From Oscillospiraceae bacterium (GTDB lineage: Bacteria; Bacillota; Clostridia; Oscillospirales; Acutalibacteraceae), in assembly GCA_902792905.1 (NCBI GenBank), contig CADBBH010000008.1, positions 62,001 to 126,000 on the forward strand: a stretch of 64,000 bases of DNA, written 5' to 3'. The notes below the pieces were generated by a model. It was not told the DNA's origin. It made no database searches and worked only from the letters and a program-made list of their open reading frames with translations. Shown here piece by piece: positions 60,385-64,000 of this stretch; position 1 is the stretch's first letter; the number at the start of each line of letters is the position of its first letter. A program made the translations under genes and the position numbers.

Positions 60385-60950
60385 AAGGAACAAAGCGAAG
60401 CCGAAAGAATAAAAACAGACACAGCATATTATGCAATACTGGACAAGCAAAACGAAACTTTGAAAATGATAACTCATGATGAGAAGAATCATCTGCTTGC
60501 AATAAAGGCAATCGCAAACAATACAGAGGTTAATGAATATATTGATAAGATTTACGGTGAAATTAAAGAAAGCTCTTTGATTGGAAATACCGACAACAAA
60601 TATCTTGATTTACTTCTTAATAAGTATCAATCAGAGTGTGAATCAAGCAGTATTGATTTTGACTACTCAATAAAAACGGCCAATCTATCTTTTATGGATT
60701 CAGCAGATTTGATTTCGATGATGAGCAATATCTTAGATAATGCTATTGAATCAGCAAATAAGTCGGATGCCAAAACTATTTCTCTTTCAATAAACAGAAA
60801 TAACAATTTTGATATTTTGACATGCAATAATTCATGTGACAATAAACCAGAATCGGCAGGAGAAGATTTGAAATCAACAAAATCACAAATAGGTATTCAT
60901 GGTTATGGATTTAAGAGTATAAAAAGAACTGCTAAAAAGTATTATGGAGG
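60382..60950 (+). pseudogene. Fragment of a GHKL histidine kinase (AgrC-like)
   Basis: The frame is open from 60382 to 61023, with protein-like sequence to about 60950: ILDKQNETLKMITHDEKNHLLAI (dimerisation and phospho-acceptor region), MSNILDNAIESAN (N-box) and GIHGYGFKSIKRTAKKYYGG (G2 box). The sensor part and the last strands are missing and no proper start exists. It matches the cytoplasmic part of AgrC-type kinases. Confidence 0.7.
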
Positions 60951-61499
60951 TTTACCCTTGAATCCTATCCAGTTGGAATACACATTGTTTCCTTTTTGCG
61001 GATTCTCTATAACTGATTTTTGATGAGCTTCGCAAATCATATCACTCAGCTTTCGTATATCTTCTATTGACCTTTTTCGGTTTCTCATTTTATGTTTGCC
61101 GTCAAGAGAATAGGCGTTTATTAATATGTGATTGTGTATATGTGCTTTATCGTTATGAGTGCAGACAAGGAAGGCATATTTGCCTTTCAATAATCTTGAA
61201 GCCAATTCATATCCGAGCGCATTTGCTTCTTCTGGGGTAACTTCACCCGGTTTAAAGCTTTGCCTTAAATGGTATGCAAGCACCTCTCCCTCGATATTTC
61301 TACCTGTTAAGTTTTTGTATATTTTTCTGCTTGAGTTAAACTGCAAAGCGGCTATCTCAGGATCGCATTTAAACCCTTTAACATAAAACCCGTTATCTGT
61401 TTTATCGGGATTCAAAACATAATCAAACCGTTCTTTCAATGTTTGTTGGGCTGTTTTACCCTTATTGATATGCAGTGGCATAATTCTTGTTGTTGCCAA
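60942..61499 (-). pseudogene. N-terminal fragment of a MobA-type relaxase
   Basis: 185 aa from the ATG at 61499: YVLNPDKTDNGFYV region, then AFLVCTHNDKAHIHNHILINA with the HUH-type histidine cluster that binds the catalytic metal. Relaxases of this type run beyond 400 aa; here the sequence ends at about 60945 where it abuts the kinase fragment, so nicking activity without the C-terminal part is doubtful. It shows the element once carried mobilisation functions. Confidence 0.72.
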
Positions 61500-61969
61500 A
61501 TAATAGCCTCCTTTATTTATTAGACTATAGCAGCTCCCCTTAATCTATCACTACGAAGCATAGTTACTTTGCATACTTGAAGCTGTTTGCAATCCTCTCT
61601 GTTCCTTCACCTCATCGTCTTGCTGTATCGTCCACCGAACGCGTTTCGGTGATTCGTCCATTGATCCGCATTATCGGAATCGGTTTTCGTATAACTGATG
61701 TAGGAATATATGCATCCGACATACTCAATCAATTCCGATTAAGGAAAACTTTTCCTTAACAACCTTTCCCGTAAAAGCATTGTCGCTGACCTCAACAACA
61801 TTTTTACGGCGGCAGATAAAAACATATAATATATTTTATCACCGGGTTGCAATAGTTTTATTTCCTTCCTATGGAAAAAGACTATTATCCATCTGTCTGT
61901 TCATATTTAAAAATTCAATCAAACTTAGGTGGATTTACATCTTTGTCCATATTATGTGATTAATGTAAT
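61500..61969. other. 470-nt gap without a gene
   Basis: Only short reading frames with no ribosome site are present. A near-perfect palindrome, TTAAGGAAAA (61739-61748) with TTTTCCTTAA (61750-61759), is the only structure seen. Confidence 0.5.
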
Positions 61970-62383
61970 CTACGAATTAACATATAATGTTTTTGTTTCT
62001 GAATTTGAGTCTGAATATGCTGTGAATGTAGCTTTCAGCCGATAAGTGGCAAACGGATTTGTGATTTTGGATTCTTCCATTGATCCGAAATTTGTGTTGA
62101 AAGTCTGCTCCCAGGTTTCAACGGTTGAATATGAACCGCTCGAAAGCTTCTGAAGTTCCATTTTGATTTTTACGCTTGTTACTGTTGATTTGCCGACGAT
62201 TTTTGCTGTTACCGTTGTTGTCAGAATACCATGATCAATATCACCTTTATAACTGTCAATATAGGTGAGTTTTTCACCGGATTCTTTGAATTCGTTATTG
62301 GCATAGCTTATTAACGCAAACGATGAACAGATAACCGCGATAATTAACACTATGGAACTTAACCTTTTCATTTTTGACTTCAT
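61970..62383 (-). CDS. Small secreted protein, probable ECF-regulated gene
   Basis: 137 aa from the ATG at 62383 after AAGGAGGGCG; the longer frame starts before the transcript. Signal peptide (SIVLIIAVICSSFALISYAN) then a beta-rich domain (GILTTTVTAKIVGKSTVTSVKIKMELQKLSSGSYSTVETWEQTF) of immunoglobulin or bacteriocin-immunity-like type. No family recognised. The element TTGTAATATTT lies in its promoter region, as at the ECF gene. Confidence 0.65.
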   Translation of the reverse strand: MKSKMKRLSSIVLIIAVICSSFALISYANNEFKESGEKLTYIDSYKGDIDHGILTTTVTAKIVGKSTVTSVKIKMELQKLSSGSYSTVETWEQTFNTNFGSMEESKITNPFATYRLKATFTAYSDSNSETKTLYVNS

Positions 62384-62434
62384 AGAAATTCGCCCTCCTT
62401 TCCTTAGAAATATGAGTTGATGTTTTTGCCTCTC

Positions 62435-62471
62435 ATATACTAAATGTGAAAAAAGGGCGAAAATATTACAA
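62435..62471 (-). promoter_or_regulatory. Possible ECF-type promoter of the secreted-protein gene
   Basis: On the minus strand TTGTAATATTT (62471-62461), then 20 nt, then GTATAT (62440-62435). The 11-bp element is identical to the one before the ECF gene. Confidence 0.45.
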
Positions 62472-62506
62472 AAGAATTTTGACATATAAAAAGTTTGTAT
62501 GTTTTG

Positions 62507-63199
62507 CTATTTTAAGGGTTTTCTTGATTGTGCAACTTTTACAAGTGTTTCGAGCGAAATATAATTATCGTTCAAATCAGCAATTATACAGTGATTGTAT
62601 TTACCGCTTGACCAGATTAATATAATTGAAGTATCCGTAATGCTGTAATATCCTGTTTCATCTCCGAAAGATATTTCACCTGAATCCGAGTCTTCTGTAT
62701 CAATTACCGATTTGGATGATTTATTCCCGAGAGAGTCGATAAGTATTCGTTTTCCTTCGTTCGAGTAAATCAAGGATTGACTGTTCTTTCCCTGAATACT
62801 GTCAACAAGGATATACCCTTTAGGTATAAATGTATATTCGGCATACAGATAATCATTTTTGTCATTGGAATTGAAGACGATTTCAGTGCAATCACTATAG
62901 ATGTTTATTATAAAATCACGAACCGGCTCAATTGCAAATGCAGTAATCGCAAGAAGAACAATTATAGCTGCAGCTATGATAACAGCTTTTATTCTTTTAG
63001 AAGTAATTCTTCGTGTGTCTGCCTCTGATTTTTTTCTATTATCGATTAAGTGCCCATATATCAGCTTCAGTATTCTTTCATGTTGACCTTCAGGGATTTC
63101 TACAGGTGGAAAGGAAGCAAAATGTTTAAAGAAATCATCCCAATACATCTCTTCAGCGAGAATACAGGCCTCTCTCAACACCTTATCACTTTCCGTCAT
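62507..63199 (-). CDS. Probable anti-sigma factor, single-pass, DUF4367-like
   Basis: 230 aa, start 4 nt after the ECF gene stop. A cytoplasmic N-terminal half of about 70 residues (with AEEMYWDDFFKHFASFPP, like sigma-binding regions), one membrane helix (AVIIAAAIIVLLAITAFAI), then an extracytoplasmic DUF4367-like domain (YTFIPKGYILVDSIQGKNSQSLIYSNEGKRILID, ...DETGYYSITDTSIILIWSSGKY). Likely holds the ECF sigma at the membrane and releases it upon a signal outside. The order sigma then anti-sigma is the usual arrangement. Confidence 0.78.
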   Translation of the reverse strand: MTESDKVLREACILAEEMYWDDFFKHFASFPPVEIPEGQHERILKLIYGHLIDNRKKSEADTRRITSKRIKAVIIAAAIIVLLAITAFAIEPVRDFIINIYSDCTEIVFNSNDKNDYLYAEYTFIPKGYILVDSIQGKNSQSLIYSNEGKRILIDSLGNKSSKSVIDTEDSDSGEISFGDETGYYSITDTSIILIWSSGKYNHCIIADLNDNYISLETLVKVAQSRKPLK

Positions 63200-63202
63200 A
63201 GT

Positions 63203-63730
63203 TTACTCCTCCGTTAACAATTTGTATAAAATCTTTTTACCTCTGTAAATTCTTTGCAAAACAAGGTTTTTTGATATTCCGAGTGCTTTTGCAATCTCAT
63301 TCGTCGATAGCCCTGCCATATATTTCATAGTTAAAGGCTCTCTGTACATAGCGTCAATCATATTTATCAAAGAAGCAATTTCTTTTATATCATACGCGGT
63401 AAAATCGACTTCACTGCTTGCTGAATGATTTTCATCATCAAATGCTTCAAATGATTGAGTAACAGAAATGCCGTTATTTATCTTATAAGCAACCCGTCTG
63501 CAAATGGTTAGTATATATTTTTTCTGCTGTTCAACAGGCACTTTCTTAAATCTTTCAAAAGATTTAATCAGCTCAACAAAAGTGTCCTGCACGCAGTCAT
63601 CAACATATGAGTTATCATATAAAGTGCATCTTGCAACTGCATTAAGTAAATCAGCATATTTTTCATAAATGTTTGTAAGCAGAGTCCGGTCATCATCTGT
63701 TTCCAAAAGTGTCAGTAAATAAGTAAGCAT
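63203..63730 (-). CDS. ECF-type RNA polymerase sigma factor
   Basis: 175 aa; ATG at 63730. Region 2 (YEKYADLLNAVARCTLYDNSYVDDCVQDTFVELIKSFERFK) and region 4 helix-turn-helix (REPLTMKYMAGLSTNEIAKALGISKNLVLQRIYRGKKIL), with no region 1 or 3. Directs RNA polymerase to a regulon that may include itself and the secreted-protein gene through the TTGTAATATTT element. Probably held inactive by the neighbour-encoded membrane protein. Confidence 0.9.
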   Translation of the reverse strand: MLTYLLTLLETDDDRTLLTNIYEKYADLLNAVARCTLYDNSYVDDCVQDTFVELIKSFERFKKVPVEQQKKYILTICRRVAYKINNGISVTQSFEAFDDENHSASSEVDFTAYDIKEIASLINMIDAMYREPLTMKYMAGLSTNEIAKALGISKNLVLQRIYRGKKILYKLLTEE

Positions 63731-63800
63731 ACGCCACCAGATTTTCTTTTTAAGAGTTATATGTTCTGAAAAGAGATTAAATTGTATGTTTCCTTCTAAC

Positions 63801-63834
63801 TATATAGTGTAGTTATTTTGCTGAAATATTACAA
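63801..63834 (-). promoter_or_regulatory. Possible ECF-type autoregulated promoter
   Basis: On the minus strand TTGTAATATTT (63834-63824), 17 nt, TATATA (63806-63801), giving a leader of about 65 nt. The remaining 166 nt to the window end show no gene. Confidence 0.45.
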
Positions 63835-64000
63835 AACAATCAAAAAACATTTCACTTTCTCTGTTTTTACCGAATAATTATATGTTTTTAAATTCAAAGT
63901 GTCGATATTTTTCTTCCCATAAAGTATAAATGTTAATCATGAAGTAAGCAAAGGAGAAGTGTCGTTTTTTATTTCGTTGTTTCTATATTACGATCATCAA

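Noticed and set aside
1..64000. tRNA, rRNA, known riboswitch and CRISPR signals
   Set aside because: None recognised on either strand on reading; absence by eye is not proof.

Overview
The window reads as a chromosomal segment of an anaerobic, probably gut-dwelling Clostridia (Oscillospiraceae/Ruminococcaceae-like). Support: strong Gram-positive Shine-Dalgarno sites, LPxTG-type (LPEAG) surface anchoring, a thioester/Cna_B adhesin, a LytS/YesM-type kinase with a SARP-like response regulator, plant- or host-polysaccharide enzymes, and a Firmicutes-type integrative element with a cluster of serine recombinases. No tRNA, rRNA or CRISPR array was seen. Two base-composition regimes are obvious by eye: a moderately GC-rich backbone (1-41 kb) and a clearly AT-rich accessory part, strongest at 41.5-47.5 kb.

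Layout. (1) 1-4.1 kb: a minus-strand operon with a near-consensus promoter encoding a Gfo/Idh/MocA oxidoreductase, a GH42-like glycosidase, an AlkZ-related protein and the start of iolB, overlapping or closely spaced, suggesting sugar/inositol-type carbohydrate use. (2) 4.2-29.2 kb: a large surface-protein locus. It holds giant secreted proteins with beta-helix, InlB/Listeria-Bacteroides and CxxC repeats, and a family of membrane proteins that carry MABP-like (beta-prism) sequence repeats around a transmembrane core. It also holds a secreted phosphoesterase, a lipoprotein, a two-component system and an LPEAG-anchored thioester adhesin. Three promoters in this locus carry the same direct-repeat element at a fixed distance from the -10 box, the kind of site a SARP-type regulator binds, and a SARP-like response regulator is encoded in the same locus. 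(3) 29.4-41.2 kb: mixed metabolic and surface genes: GH28-like beta-helix protein, Eis-like acetyltransferase, a possible mutarotase-fold protein, a phosphoesterase/cyclophilin-like fusion, GH16, C39-like protein, glutaredoxin, LRR protein plus MFS transporter, TM2 protein and a CBAH/penicillin acylase-type hydrolase.

(4) 41.3-47.6 kb: an AT-rich island with a recombinase-core-like 34-bp site, a three-gene operon ending in a SecB-like chaperone, a convergent pair (STAND-like NTPase with TPR-like repeats, and a D-Ala-D-Ala-ligase-like ATP-grasp enzyme) whose promoters carry identical 27-bp palindromic elements, and a complete tyrosine integrase. (5) 47.7-61.5 kb: the eroded end of an integrative element: three serine recombinases, small accessory genes, a sigma-like factor, a DUF4143 ATPase, Com-like, ImmA/IrrE-like (ochre-interrupted), LexA-like repressor, a frameshifted CoiA-like gene, a WYL regulator, and abutting fragments of a helicase, a histidine kinase and a relaxase. 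(6) 61.9-63.7 kb: an ECF sigma factor, its probable anti-sigma/DUF4367-type partner and a small secreted protein, with a shared promoter element that may define the ECF regulon.

The strongest candidates for undescribed biology are the palindrome-linked NTPase/ATP-grasp pair, the SecB-linked operon next to it, and the direct-repeat regulon of the beta-prism/beta-helix surface proteins. All functional statements are inferred from reading sequence; no database search was run.
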